Source: JBLHGN01 sp047616325
Lineage (GTDB): Bacteria; Pseudomonadota; Gammaproteobacteria; Pseudomonadales; Cellvibrionaceae
DNA length: 42,132 nucleotides
Reading direction: 5' to 3'
Assembly (NCBI GenBank): GCA_047616325.1
Contig: JBLHGN010000002.1
Coordinates: forward strand, 1 to 42,132
Positions 16,489-25,388 of this stretch are shown one piece after another (positions within the stretch are counted from its first letter, which is position 1; each line of letters opens with the position of its first letter). Position numbers and translations under genes: made by a program. The notes beneath the pieces were generated by a model. That model was not told the origin of the DNA. It saw nothing but the letters and a program-made list of their open reading frames with translations, and made no database searches.

Positions 16489-17064
16489 ATGCTAGCGATA
16501 CCTCGGCGGCACTCTCGTTTACTTGCCAGCACACTGGCGTACCTATGCCTCACACTCGGTGCCTGTGGATGGCAGTTACGCGGCGCCGCACATAGCGCTG
16601 ATGCCAGCCAACAAACGGCAATCAAAGATATAGCCTTGCACGCAGATCTCAACCAGCGAGACTTTCAGATGGCCTTTATTAAAAACAGTAAATCTATGGG
16701 CGTTGCACTCGACCGCACATCGAGAAACCAACTTTATATTCACAAGGAAAGTGTAGAGCGCCGACCGCTCTCATTCAGCAGCACTGGCATTCCCGTGCAG
16801 TATCAAATAATGATGCGCATTACGTTTTCGTTTTCACGAGACGGCCAAAACACCATACTCAAAAGTGATGTGACGGCGCGGCAGAATTACGATTTTGACC
16901 CCCAGCTGATCATCGCAAAAAACGATGAAGAGCAGCAACTGCGGCAAGAATTACGCGAGCAGTTAGTGCAGCGCATTCTCGCCAATGTGCAAGCATCTGT
17001 TGGCCTACAGATACTGAAAGAACAAGAAAAATTACCCGAAGAAGTCGATAACTCGTCGCACTAA
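16489..17064 (+). CDS. lptE: LPS-assembly lipoprotein LptE
   Basis: This 191-residue outer-membrane lipoprotein should plug the LptD barrel and help place lipopolysaccharide on the cell surface. The signal peptide (hydrophobic LLASTLAYLCLTLGAC) ends in a lipobox LGAC, with the lipidated Cys at residue 26 followed by GWQLRG, the standard LptE start of the mature protein. The middle shows RRPLSFSSTGIPVQYQI and the C-terminal third is helical and charged (EEQQLRQELREQLVQRIL). Its ATG follows the leuS stop with no spacing, so translation is coupled. The next gene holA is separated by 168 AT-rich bases with repeats. Confidence 0.93.
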   Translation: MLAIPRRHSRLLASTLAYLCLTLGACGWQLRGAAHSADASQQTAIKDIALHADLNQRDFQMAFIKNSKSMGVALDRTSRNQLYIHKESVERRPLSFSSTGIPVQYQIMMRITFSFSRDGQNTILKSDVTARQNYDFDPQLIIAKNDEEQQLRQELREQLVQRILANVQASVGLQILKEQEKLPEEVDNSSH

Positions 17065-17104
17065 CTGCGTTTAAAACCTCACAACTATATTTTGCGACAT
17101 TTAT

Positions 17105-17211
17105 GCTCATATAAATATATGAGCTCATAGAATCATATAAACTTATAGATAGTACGTTTATGCAAGTCAGCTTATCTAAGTCCGTTTATATACGTCAGTT
17201 TACATAAATCA
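17105..17211. repeat. 9-bp inverted repeat and 14-bp degenerate tandem repeat before holA
   Basis: GCTCATATA (17105-17113) and TATATGAGC (17116-17124) form a perfect inverted repeat with a 2-base spacer. Further on, four 14-base units run head to tail without gaps: GTTTATGCAAGTCA (17156-17169), GCTTATCTAAGTCC (17170-17183), GTTTATATACGTCA (17184-17197) and GTTTACATAAATCA (17198-17211). A fifth, weaker unit (GCTCATAGAATCAT) lies at about 17123-17136. The array ends 21 bases before the holA start codon. Confidence 0.75.
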
Positions 17212-17232
17212 CCAAGTGGAAGTTTTCGAGCC

Positions 17233-18282
17233 ATGGCAAGATTGCGTATCGACCAGCTCTCACAGTCGCTGAAAAAACAGTTGGCGCCAGTCTATTTAAT
17301 TACCGGAGAGGAGCCCTTGTTGCAGCAGGAAGCTTGCGACAACGTTCGGCAAGCCGCAAAAAAACAAGGCTTTAGCGAACGTGAGCTCTATCACACTGAC
17401 GCCGGTTTTCGTTGGGACACCCTCACTCACAGCGCTAACAGTCTGTCGCTTTTTGCCGAAAAGAAAATCATCGAAATTCGCGTTCACAACGGTAAGCCCG
17501 ATGAGTATGGAGGCAGGGCCCTGGTTGAATATTGTCAAAATCCCAGCGAAGACAACCTATTACTTCTGGTCTTACCCAAAACCGACAAGCGCACACAAAA
17601 CACGGCATGGTTTAAGGCGGTGGAATCAAAGGGGGTTATTGTCACTGTGTGGCCGGTAAATGCACATCAACTACCGCACTGGATAGAACAAAGAATGCAC
17701 GCAGCAGGCTTATCCGCCAACCCTCAGGCAATAGAGATTTTGTGCGCAAAAATTGAGGGAAATTTACTGGCCGCGGCACAGGAAATTGAAAAGCTAAAAT
17801 TGCTGTCTGAAGACACTATTATCGACGCCCACGCTATGGCCAACGCGGTGATGAGTTCGGCGCGCTACAACGTTTTTGGCGTGGTGGACAAGGCCCTCAC
17901 CGGCGATGGTCGCGGCGCCGTTACCGGTCTACACGGATTAAAATCGGAGGGTACCGAACCCACCATTGTTCTTTGGGCTTTAGCGCGCGAAATTAGGGCG
18001 CTAGCGAGCATTAAAGAGAGTATGGAGAACGGTAAAAGTTTTGAGTTTTCAGCCAAGAGCAACGGTGTTTGGGAAAACCGTAAAGCTACGATTAGAAGCG
18101 CCGTTAACCGACTTAGCTTGCGCCAATTACATATGCTACTGCGCAAAGCTAGCAACGCTGACAAAACGATTAAAGGGGTAATCAAGGGCGATGTCTGGAA
18201 CGTGCTGCTGGATATCACTCTCTCCATGTCGGGCACCGATGCGTTAAACCCCACGTCCCAACGTTTAAGTCTAATGTACTAA
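17233..18282 (+). CDS. holA: DNA polymerase III delta subunit
   Basis: This 349-residue protein is the delta subunit of the clamp loader, which opens the beta sliding clamp during replication. It begins MARLRIDQLSQSLKKQLAPV and soon shows VYLITGEEPLLQQEA, the family N-terminus that binds the clamp; DTLTHSANSLSLFAEKKIIE, of which SLFAEKKIIE is a hallmark, follows. The C-terminal helical collar domain includes MSSARYNVFGVVDKAL and LWALAREIRAL. Length fits (E. coli 343). A weak GGAAG lies about twelve bases before the start. It is the third gene of the leuS block but has its own 168-base leader with repeats, so it may have a separate promoter. It ends 55 bases before the convergent GGDEF-EAL gene. 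Confidence 0.96.
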   Translation: MARLRIDQLSQSLKKQLAPVYLITGEEPLLQQEACDNVRQAAKKQGFSERELYHTDAGFRWDTLTHSANSLSLFAEKKIIEIRVHNGKPDEYGGRALVEYCQNPSEDNLLLLVLPKTDKRTQNTAWFKAVESKGVIVTVWPVNAHQLPHWIEQRMHAAGLSANPQAIEILCAKIEGNLLAAAQEIEKLKLLSEDTIIDAHAMANAVMSSARYNVFGVVDKALTGDGRGAVTGLHGLKSEGTEPTIVLWALAREIRALASIKESMENGKSFEFSAKSNGVWENRKATIRSAVNRLSLRQLHMLLRKASNADKTIKGVIKGDVWNVLLDITLSMSGTDALNPTSQRLSLMY

Positions 18283-18337
18283 TAAAACGATAATTCTATG
18301 GCAACAATACGATTACTCATAATTCTCAACTAATTAA

Positions 18338-20125
18338 TTAGGGTTTAAGCAAGCGCATTGTTCTATTGGAATTAATGGTAACCAAAGCCGGATTTTTTAC
18401 CCACGCCAACAACGCATCTTCACTCAGGGGCTTTGAGTAATAATAGCCCTGCACTTGGTCGCATCCGCGGCCCTTTAACCACGCGGCTTGGGCCTCGCGC
18501 TCTACACCTTCAGCAATCACTTCTAGCGCCATATTATGCGCCAAGTCGATGATGGACTTGGCAATGGCCGCATCGTGCGGATTGGTGTCAATATCAACGA
18601 TAAAACTTTTGTCCACTTTGAGTTTTTGAATGGGGAAACGCTTTAAATACGCCAGTGAAGAATAGCCCGTACCAAAATCATCTATAGAAATGGACAAGCC
18701 CATTTTTTTGAGATTATTCAACAGATCAATCGTTTCTATTGCATTTTCCATGGCACTGCTTTCGGTGAGTTCCAATTCTAAAAAATCTGCGGATAGCCCT
18801 GTGCGTCTTAATACATCTACCACGCTTTGCTGAAAATTTTCTTTGTGAAATTGACGCGCCGAAATATTTACCGCTATACGACCAAAATTAAAGCCCTGCG
18901 CTAGCCAATTTTGAAACACCTGACAAGCGCGCTCCAGAACCCAGTCACCAAGAGGTTCAATTAATCCGGTGTCTTCCGCCAGCGCGACAAAGTGCGTGGG
19001 GGGCACCAAACCGCGGTCTTTATGCTGCCATCGCACGAGGGCTTCTAGCCCCACGACAGTGTTGCGACTAAGATCAATTTGCGGCTGGAAGAAAAGTTTC
19101 ATATCGCCATTTTCTATAGCTTTTCGCAAATCGTTTTCTAACAAAAGATAGTTCACCGCCGTATCGGTCATGGCTTTTACAAAAAACTGGTGGCGATTGT
19201 TGCCCGCTATTTTTGCCTTGTACATGGCTAGGTCAGCGTAGCGCAACAATTGGTCAGAATTATCGCCATCTTTCGGAAATAGACTAATGCCCATACTCGC
19301 CGTGCAGGTTACTTCGCAGTCTTCAAAACTTATTGGATGAGATGCCGCATTAAGAATTTTTGTGGCGATTAATTCAATGTCGTGAGCCTTGCCTATATCG
19401 TCCAGCACCACCACGAATTCATCGCCGCCAATGCGCGCAATGGTATCAGTATCACGCAACTCGTCCTGTAGGTTTTGCGCGAATTTTTTTAAAAAACGGT
19501 CGCCAATATCGTGACCATAGTTTTCATTCACCAACCTAAACTGGTCGATATCTATCAGCATCAAAGCAAAGCGAATACTGCTGCGCTTAGCGCGGGAGAG
19601 CGTTTTATTTAGTCTATCGTACAGCAAAGACCTATTGGCAAGACCAGTGAGAGGATCGCGAAAACTCAGATACTTTAACGCTGAGAGATTCTCAGCGAGA
19701 TACGTTTCGGCCAAGCCGTGATCGGTGACATTGACGCCAAGGCTAAACACTAATACCCTACCATCCACGCCTTCAACCCGCCGACGCGTCATTTCATAGA
19801 CCTGCGTTGTGCCATCCTTATGTTTAGTATTTAGGGTCCACTCCTGTGTGCGAAGTGTTGCATCGTGTTGTTTCAGTTCGTTCAATTGCTGGTGAACATT
19901 CGAGGGATACAAATCGGTCTCTATAGCAAAATTTGAGGCCTCGCTGCTCACGCTCTGTAAAAGATGATAATAACGACTGGCAAAAATCACTCCGCCATCG
20001 GCACACACCAACGATACTAGCTGCGGAACTTTTTCCAGCAACAGCGCCAAGCACTCGAGGCTTGCATCGCCCTTTCCTAGAACACGAGCAAGGCCTTTTA
20101 ATAGCGTGGAAGTTTCTTCGAACAT
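18338..20125 (-). CDS. PAS-like GGDEF-EAL cyclic-di-GMP protein
   Basis: This soluble protein of 595 residues should both make and degrade cyclic-di-GMP. It has a PAS-like sensory domain (about residues 30-135), a GGDEF domain (about 150-310; canonical GGDEF at 233-237 with an intact RxxD inhibitory site, RDTD, five residues upstream) and an EAL domain (about 330-575; EALVRW, NISARQ, ELTESS, DDFGTGYSSL, KVDKSF, AEGVE). All catalytic residues for both reactions are visible. I start it at the ATG 20125. A TTG at 20215 would overlap the end of the GNAT gene by four bases and add 30 residues; that overlap makes the longer form possible. It is downstream of the GNAT gene on the same strand. Confidence 0.9.
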   Translation of the reverse strand: MFEETSTLLKGLARVLGKGDASLECLALLLEKVPQLVSLVCADGGVIFASRYYHLLQSVSSEASNFAIETDLYPSNVHQQLNELKQHDATLRTQEWTLNTKHKDGTTQVYEMTRRRVEGVDGRVLVFSLGVNVTDHGLAETYLAENLSALKYLSFRDPLTGLANRSLLYDRLNKTLSRAKRSSIRFALMLIDIDQFRLVNENYGHDIGDRFLKKFAQNLQDELRDTDTIARIGGDEFVVVLDDIGKAHDIELIATKILNAASHPISFEDCEVTCTASMGISLFPKDGDNSDQLLRYADLAMYKAKIAGNNRHQFFVKAMTDTAVNYLLLENDLRKAIENGDMKLFFQPQIDLSRNTVVGLEALVRWQHKDRGLVPPTHFVALAEDTGLIEPLGDWVLERACQVFQNWLAQGFNFGRIAVNISARQFHKENFQQSVVDVLRRTGLSADFLELELTESSAMENAIETIDLLNNLKKMGLSISIDDFGTGYSSLAYLKRFPIQKLKVDKSFIVDIDTNPHDAAIAKSIIDLAHNMALEVIAEGVEREAQAAWLKGRGCDQVQGYYYSKPLSEDALLAWVKNPALVTINSNRTMRLLKP

Positions 20126-20211
20126 AAGTTTAATGGGCTCGTTTGTTGAGTGATAGCTGGCCCTAATATATCGAGTAAGTGATTCAAAGTAAAAGACGGA
20201 TACAAAGCGGG

Positions 20212-20742
20212 TCAATTTTTAAGGGGATTGATGATGTAATCCAGTATTTCAACCCGGTGCCCCTGCACCAAACCCTCGTTAACCGTTATCCATCCACGTT
20301 TTTTATAAAAATTGGCCTGATCGGTGGTATACAGCAGTAGACGCTCTAGACCAATGTCGTGCGCATATCGCTGCGCATGGTCCAGCAGAGTGCTGGCAAT
20401 CCCCTTACAGCGATGGGTCGGAACAACATAAAGGTTGGTTAACCACTCGCTTTGTTCAGCACTGGCTACAAATTGGTAATACACCAAACTGACACTACCC
20501 AAGGGAAGATCATCGAGATGGGCGATAAAGGTTATGGGTAGTGGGGCATTGTCCATGTGCCGCTTAAGCGATGCTTTTCGCTCATCTAACTTGGCATCAA
20601 TATGTTGCCGCGACGTTTGACATTCGTTTAATAACTTTCGTCCATTCAACCATTCTTGGTGGTGCCATAAAGCAACGGTATCTATCCACGGGGGCTGCTC
20701 TTTCAAATTAGTGATCGTGACTTTTTTAATCGAATCGGACAC
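20212..20742 (-). CDS. GNAT-family N-acetyltransferase
   Basis: This protein of 176 residues is a GCN5-related acetyltransferase; the substrate cannot be named. The acetyl-CoA binding segment is clear: LTNLYVVPTHRCKGIASTLL (motif A with the R-x-x-G-x-A loop), followed by HAQRYAHDIGLERLLLYTTD and a final FYKKRGW, which usually marks the C-terminal strand. I choose the GTG at 20742 because GGGGTGG stands five to six bases upstream; the frame stays open to a GTG at 20802, whose product would begin with a Cys-rich, atypical stretch. The gene sits 154 bases from lipA and its end touches the possible upstream start of the GGDEF-EAL gene. Confidence 0.8.
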   Translation of the reverse strand: MSDSIKKVTITNLKEQPPWIDTVALWHHQEWLNGRKLLNECQTSRQHIDAKLDERKASLKRHMDNAPLPITFIAHLDDLPLGSVSLVYYQFVASAEQSEWLTNLYVVPTHRCKGIASTLLDHAQRYAHDIGLERLLLYTTDQANFYKKRGWITVNEGLVQGHRVEILDYIINPLKN

Positions 20743-20896
20743 GTGCCACCCCAAAGATAGGTCTTCGTCGACAGCAATACAGCAGCAACTGCGCAGCCGC
20801 ACAACACGTCATATTTTTGTATTATCTATCTCACCCTTAGGCAATGATAGTAACAAAACGCATGAGCGGGCACTGACCTCAGGCAAAAAAATTGGT

Positions 20897-21874
20897 TTAT
20901 TTAACCAGCTCACCGTGCACTTGCTTATCAGCGTGATAGGACGAGCGCACCAACGGACCACAGGCCGCCTGTTTGAAGCCTAGCGCTTTGGCAATGGCGG
21001 CATACTCATCGAATTCTGCCGGCTCTACGTAGCGAGCGACAGGTAGGTGGTCTCGCGAAGGCTGCAGGTATTGGCCAATAGTGAGCATGTCGATATCGTG
21101 TTCGCGCATCTCTTTCAAGACCTCAACAATTTCTTCTTTTGTTTCGCCCAAGCCTACCATTAAACCCGATTTGGTAAGTACTTCCGGCCGTAGGGCTTTA
21201 TATTTTTTAAGTAGCTCTAAGGACCAATGGTAGTTGGCACCAGGGCGGGATTGACGATAAAGGCGAGGCACCGTCTCTAAGTTGTGATTGAAGACGTCGG
21301 GCGGTGTTTGTTCGAGTATGTCTAGCGCTATCTCCATACGACCGCGAAAATCGGGGGTGAGTATTTCGATTTGCAATTCTGGCGAGAGGAGGCGCGACTC
21401 GCGAATGCAGTCGGCAAAATGTTGCGCCCCGCCATCGCGAAGGTCATCGCGGTCTACCGAGGTGATGACCACATATTTCAGCGCCATTTCAGCGATGGCT
21501 GCAGCAAGGTTTTTGGGCTCCTTGACGTCGAGAGCGTTGGGCTTACCATGCCCCACATCGCAAAACGGGCAGCGGCGTGTGCAGATATCGCCCATTATCA
21601 TAAACGTGGCTGTACCTCCGCTAAAACACTCGGAAAGATTCGGGCAGTTAGCTTCCTCACACACCGTAGACAAAGCATTTTTGCGCAATACCGATTTAAT
21701 GCGGGCCACTTCTGGTGAATTGCCCACACGCACACGAATCCAATCGGGTTTACGCAGCATGGTGTCACTGGCAATGACTTTAACCGGAATTCGCTCAACC
21801 TTGTCTGCATCTCGAAGTTTTTCGCCCTGCTTAATCCGACGGGTTCGCTGTACAGGTGTGGTGCTATCGTTCAT
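20897..21874 (-). CDS. lipA: lipoyl synthase
   Basis: This 325-residue radical-SAM enzyme inserts two sulfur atoms into octanoyl groups on lipoyl domains to give lipoate. Both iron-sulfur clusters are visible: the auxiliary cluster in CEEANCPNLSEC and the radical-SAM cluster in CTRRCPFCD (CxxxCxxC). The conserved C-terminal serine ligand is in VRSSYHAD. TSVDRDDLRDGGAQHF and MVGLGETKEE are further family motifs. Length equals that of E. coli LipA within a few residues. It is the last gene of the large minus-strand cluster, 65 bases after lipB, with which it completes the endogenous lipoate pathway. Confidence 0.98.
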   Translation of the reverse strand: MNDSTTPVQRTRRIKQGEKLRDADKVERIPVKVIASDTMLRKPDWIRVRVGNSPEVARIKSVLRKNALSTVCEEANCPNLSECFSGGTATFMIMGDICTRRCPFCDVGHGKPNALDVKEPKNLAAAIAEMALKYVVITSVDRDDLRDGGAQHFADCIRESRLLSPELQIEILTPDFRGRMEIALDILEQTPPDVFNHNLETVPRLYRQSRPGANYHWSLELLKKYKALRPEVLTKSGLMVGLGETKEEIVEVLKEMREHDIDMLTIGQYLQPSRDHLPVARYVEPAEFDEYAAIAKALGFKQAACGPLVRSSYHADKQVHGELVK

Positions 21875-21939
21875 GTGTTTTCTCTGTGAGGGGGTAGCGC
21901 ATTCTACCCCAAAGCATGGTATTAATATTGAGGGCGTAT

Positions 21940-22590
21940 CTAAAAATGCCCGTGTTTCAGGGTGAGGTTAAGCTCTGCCGCTAGAATTTCGGCATACACG
22001 GCTGCGACGGTCGATACAGATACAGACTCGCGCGGTACGCACGATGGCAACAGATCCACCAGATTCACCATCTCCAAGCCCTCATAACCGCAGGGGTTTA
22101 TATTGGTAAAAGGCGCGAGATCGGCATTTATATTGATGGCAACCCCATGGTAACTGCAGCTTTTTCTCACCCTTAAGCCCAGCGAGGCAATTTTTTTACC
22201 CGCCACATAAACTCCGGGGGCATCCGCCTTGGGAGAGCCATCAAGGCCAAAACTCCGCAAAAACACCACGACCGAATGCTCTATTTTGTTGACCAATTCT
22301 CGTACCCCAAGCTTCATTCGCTTAAGATCCACCAAGGGGTAGGCAACAAGCTGACCTGGGCCGTGGTAGGTTACTTGCCCACCGCGATCACTTTGCACCA
22401 GAGGAATAGTGTTTGGCACCAAAATATGCTCAGCCTTACCCGCCTGCCCTTGGGTGTATACCGCAGGGTGCTCTACCAGCCATAGTTCGTCGCACGTTGT
22501 CGCGGTGCGGTCGTTGGTGAAGCTGCGCATTTCTTGCCATACTCTACTATAGTCGACCGGGCCTAAGTTCTTAAGAATAAGCGCGGCCAA
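21940..22590 (-). CDS. lipB: octanoyltransferase LipB
   Basis: This 216-residue enzyme moves octanoate from acyl carrier protein to lipoyl domains, the step before LipA. The hallmark RGGQVTYHGPGQLVAYPL is present, with the catalytic Lys in GKKIASLGLRV and the catalytic Cys in NPCGYEG. The start appears to be TTG at 22590, immediately after the ybeD stop codon, giving (M)AALILKNLGPVDYSRVW, which aligns with the family N-terminus; no ATG fits. Translation is therefore probably coupled to ybeD. Length is normal. Confidence 0.96.
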   Translation of the reverse strand: MAALILKNLGPVDYSRVWQEMRSFTNDRTATTCDELWLVEHPAVYTQGQAGKAEHILVPNTIPLVQSDRGGQVTYHGPGQLVAYPLVDLKRMKLGVRELVNKIEHSVVVFLRSFGLDGSPKADAPGVYVAGKKIASLGLRVRKSCSYHGVAININADLAPFTNINPCGYEGLEMVNLVDLLPSCVPRESVSVSTVAAVYAEILAAELNLTLKHGHF

Positions 22591-22863
22591 TCACAACACC
22601 ATGCGAGTAGACGGGTGTTTTTTCAGGTCTTCAAATATATTTTGTAGCTGCTCTATCCCGGTGGCCTCAATATAGACCGTAACCGAGTGAAAACGACCGT
22701 TGCGACTATCGCGCACCGTGACACGCCCGCGATCAAAACCCGAGGCGTGAATTTCCATAACCTCCAGCACGGCTAATTTGTAGGCCTCGCTGGCTTCACC
22801 TAATACTTTTATAGGGTAGCCTGGGCAGGGAAATTCAATTTTTGGTGGTGGTAAATCTGACAT
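22591..22863 (-). CDS. ybeD: YbeD/DUF493 family protein
   Basis: This 90-residue protein belongs to the YbeD (DUF493) family, small ACT-like fold proteins that nearly always precede lipB and are thought to have a regulatory role in lipoate metabolism. It shows IEFPCPGYPIKVLGEA near the start, VTVRDSRNGRFHSVTVYIEA in the middle and LKKHPSTRMVL at the end, as the family does. It ends directly at the lipB start. The spacer to dacA (145 bases) contains an 11-bp tandem repeat. Confidence 0.93.
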   Translation of the reverse strand: MSDLPPPKIEFPCPGYPIKVLGEASEAYKLAVLEVMEIHASGFDRGRVTVRDSRNGRFHSVTVYIEATGIEQLQNIFEDLKKHPSTRMVL

Positions 22864-22878
22864 CGTGGCTTTGGCTTT

Positions 22879-22944
22879 TAGTTAGGTGCTAGCTAGGTGC
22901 TAATGGAAGCTTAGTTAGCGATTAGCTATGTACTAGTTGGGCGC
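22879..22944. repeat. 11-bp degenerate tandem repeat, six units
   Basis: Six contiguous 11-base units follow one another between ybeD and dacA: TAGTTAGGTGC (22879), TAGCTAGGTGC (22890), TAATGGAAGCT (22901), TAGTTAGCGAT (22912), TAGCTATGTAC (22923) and TAGTTGGGCGC (22934-22944). The first two differ at one base; all but the third begin TAGYT. The period is close to one helical turn. No coding frame explains it. Confidence 0.65.
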
Positions 22945-23008
22945 GAACTAAGTGTGTTGCAGGGTAAGAGCTCATTAGGGATAAGATATCGAGCCCCTGA
23001 CGACGGCC

Positions 23009-24196
23009 TTAATCACCCGAAATAATCAGCAGCAGCGAGTCCCAGCTGCGAGAGAAAAAACCAGCCTCCTCAACGTCACTCATAGCAATGAGATCTTGCT
23101 CTATTATGGTTTCACCTTCAAGGCTGACTTTAAGTGAACCCAAGACCTGACCCTTTTTAAGCGGTGCTTTTATGACCTTGTCAATTTGTGTTTCAGCGAG
23201 CAGATTTTTATGACTTCCGCGCGGAATAGTGGCGAGAATATCTTTTCTAAGGCCTAGTGTTACCGAGTCGTGCATGCCACCCCAAACACGATTGGTACTT
23301 AAGATATCGCTGGCACTATAAAGTTTATGGGTCACAAAATAGCGAAATCCGTAAGCCAGTAGGCGCTGCGATTCGTTGGCGCGCTGCTTCCCCGTTTTAG
23401 TACCCAGTACCACTGAGATTAACCGCATGCCGTCGCGTGCTGATGAGGCCACCAAGCCGTAGCCGGCCTCATTTGTGTGACCAGTTTTTATGCCGTCTAC
23501 GGTTTTATCGCTGAACAATAATTTATTTCGGTTGCTTTGTGTAATGCCGTTATATTTGAATTCTTTTTCCGAGTAGATGGCGTAGTGGCTGGGGTGGTCA
23601 TTGACAAGCGCACGCGCCAAAACAGCCAGGTCTTCTGCCGTTGTCATATGCCCCTCGGCCGGCCAGCCGGTCGCGTTTACGAAGTGGGTGTTTTTCATTC
23701 CCAGCAACTCTGCCTGCTGGTTCATAACATCGGCAAATGCTGCTTCGTTACCGGCAATGTGTTCCGCCAGTGCAATTGAAGCATCGTTGCCGGATTGAAT
23801 TATCAACCCGCGCAACAGGTCCATCACACTCACTTCCGAGCGAGGATCCAAAAACATGGTTGAACTCCCACTTTTTGCTCCACCTCTACGCCAAGCTTCG
23901 TCACTCACCCGAACCAAATCACTTTCTTTTAATCTACCAGCAAGAATTTCTTCCGACACGATATAGCTCGTCATCATCTTTGTTAGGCTGGCCGGCGGGT
24001 AGGATTCAGCGGATTTAGACTCAACGATAACCTTTCCGGTAGCGGCGTCGATAAGCAAGTAGGCGTTGGCGGCCAGTTCGGGGGCAGCAGGAATAATCAC
24101 TTGAGCTGCGCTTACGTGGGTGACGCTAACTAATAGCGATATTAATAATGCACAAATGCCGCTGGTACTGGGTGAAATAATATTTTTAAGTAACAT
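23009..24196 (-). CDS. dacA: D-alanyl-D-alanine carboxypeptidase (PBP5/6 type)
   Basis: This 395-residue low-molecular-weight penicillin-binding protein trims the terminal D-Ala from peptidoglycan pentapeptides in the periplasm. A signal peptide (about residues 1-30, ending THVSA) precedes the mature protein. The active-site triad of motifs is complete: SLTK at 70-73, SGN at 135-137 and KTG at 237-239. A beta-rich domain follows, and the last helix (FFSRSWDSLLLIISGD) is the amphipathic membrane anchor. The frame is open to 24382, which would overlap the rlpA stop and add 62 residues of non-signal sequence; the ATG at 24196 gives the family length (E. coli 403) and a proper signal peptide. Confidence 0.94.
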   Translation of the reverse strand: MLLKNIISPSTSGICALLISLLVSVTHVSAAQVIIPAAPELAANAYLLIDAATGKVIVESKSAESYPPASLTKMMTSYIVSEEILAGRLKESDLVRVSDEAWRRGGAKSGSSTMFLDPRSEVSVMDLLRGLIIQSGNDASIALAEHIAGNEAAFADVMNQQAELLGMKNTHFVNATGWPAEGHMTTAEDLAVLARALVNDHPSHYAIYSEKEFKYNGITQSNRNKLLFSDKTVDGIKTGHTNEAGYGLVASSARDGMRLISVVLGTKTGKQRANESQRLLAYGFRYFVTHKLYSASDILSTNRVWGGMHDSVTLGLRKDILATIPRGSHKNLLAETQIDKVIKAPLKKGQVLGSLKVSLEGETIIEQDLIAMSDVEEAGFFSRSWDSLLLIISGD

Positions 24197-24365
24197 TTTG
24201 AAAAAAACAACCTTTTGATGGGAGCGGGTAACTCGAGGCGTAGCGATCCTACAAATCGCGCGAAGTGTAACAGATTTACCCAAAAACCCTAAACCTAGCT
24301 TTGGCTCTAAGCGAGAAATTAAAAAACATTTTTTGCTTACTGTGTGTTGTCGTAAACCCATCAGC

Positions 24366-25352
24366 TCATTGGTAGACCACATGCGGAGAGGGAAAGTTCG
24401 CCTCCAGCAATCGTTGCCGCAAATCCATTAACTGGATGTTTTTTGTAAAAGGACCGACATGGACTTTAAAAAGATTACCTGCACTTACCAAAGGAGAAAC
24501 CACATTAACTGCAACAGCTGTAAATTTTTCTAATTCGTCTTTCAGCGCTGTGGCAGAGGTTTCCTGACTAAATGCACCCACCTGTAAATAGGTATTGGAC
24601 GGCAAGCCATCCCCCTCCGAATGCTGCGGGACTGCCACAATGGGTTCGCGTGTTTCGTAGTATTGCGCCGTGAGCGTGGAAACCGTAACGAGAGCAGGCA
24701 CAGGTTCGGCCGCTGAAGCGTAGGCAGTTGCGTTTCTGTTCGAAATGACAGCGGGCGACTCGCGATGCGTTGAAGCACTGTGTTTGTATATGAGCGGGTC
24801 GATGTACTCCACTGTAACCCTGGCGGTGCCGGTGGATTGAAAACCCAACTTTTTGGCAGCGGTATACGAAAGGTCGATAATCCTATCACCGTGGAATGGC
24901 CCCCGGTCATTAACCCGCACAATAACCGTGTCTCGGTTGGCCATATTAGTAACCCGCACATAGCTCGGTATCGGCAGTGTTTTGTGCGCCGCTGTCATGG
25001 CGTACATATTGTAAATTTCGCCATTGGACGTGCGGCGCCCATGAAACTTTCTGCCGTACCACGAGGCCGTACCCTCTTCTTTATAACCCTCTGGGTGCGC
25101 CATTAAGGTATAGGTTTTACCCAGCACCCGATATGGGTTCTTGTTCCCAGCGATGGTTCTGGGCTCAACTTTAGGCACCGCATCGGGAATGTGCGCCACA
25201 TGCACTGGCGTCGGCGGACCACTGTCTCGCGTTTCTTGCGGTTTTGAAGAGAACAGCTCACAGCCCATCAGGCTCAGAAAAGAGCACAGCAAAATTCCTT
25301 TTGCTATGTCTCGGGGAGCAGCCCATACAGAGGCATATTTATTAAACGGCAT
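24366..25352 (-). CDS. rlpA: RlpA septal-ring lytic transglycosylase lipoprotein
   Basis: This 328-residue outer-membrane lipoprotein is RlpA, which in Pseudomonas cleaves denuded glycan strands at the septum. The signal peptide ends in LMGC with the lipid-bearing Cys at residue 31. A double-psi beta-barrel domain contains EGTASWYGRKFHGRRTSNGE, with the catalytic pair being the Glu in SNGE and the Asp of RVNDRGPFHGDRIIDLS. A C-terminal SPOR domain (YLQVGAFSQETSA to the end) should bind denuded septal glycans. It sits between mltB and dacA, a common order, and reads in the same direction. Confidence 0.93.
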   Translation of the reverse strand: MPFNKYASVWAAPRDIAKGILLCSFLSLMGCELFSSKPQETRDSGPPTPVHVAHIPDAVPKVEPRTIAGNKNPYRVLGKTYTLMAHPEGYKEEGTASWYGRKFHGRRTSNGEIYNMYAMTAAHKTLPIPSYVRVTNMANRDTVIVRVNDRGPFHGDRIIDLSYTAAKKLGFQSTGTARVTVEYIDPLIYKHSASTHRESPAVISNRNATAYASAAEPVPALVTVSTLTAQYYETREPIVAVPQHSEGDGLPSNTYLQVGAFSQETSATALKDELEKFTAVAVNVVSPLVSAGNLFKVHVGPFTKNIQLMDLRQRLLEANFPSPHVVYQ

Positions 25353-25388
25353 AAAGATTTAATTCCAAATAATGTGTCGAAAAGTAGC

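Noticed and set aside
17156..17211. Short repeats as a CRISPR array
   Set aside because: Units are contiguous 14-mers with no spacers, so they are tandem repeats and not CRISPR.
18330..18341. CTAATTAATTAG palindrome between holA and the GGDEF-EAL gene
   Set aside because: AT-only palindromes of this length are common by chance, and it overlaps a stop codon without a hairpin stem of useful stability.
24197..24382. Longer start for dacA overlapping rlpA
   Set aside because: The added 62 residues hide the signal peptide inside the protein, which would block export.
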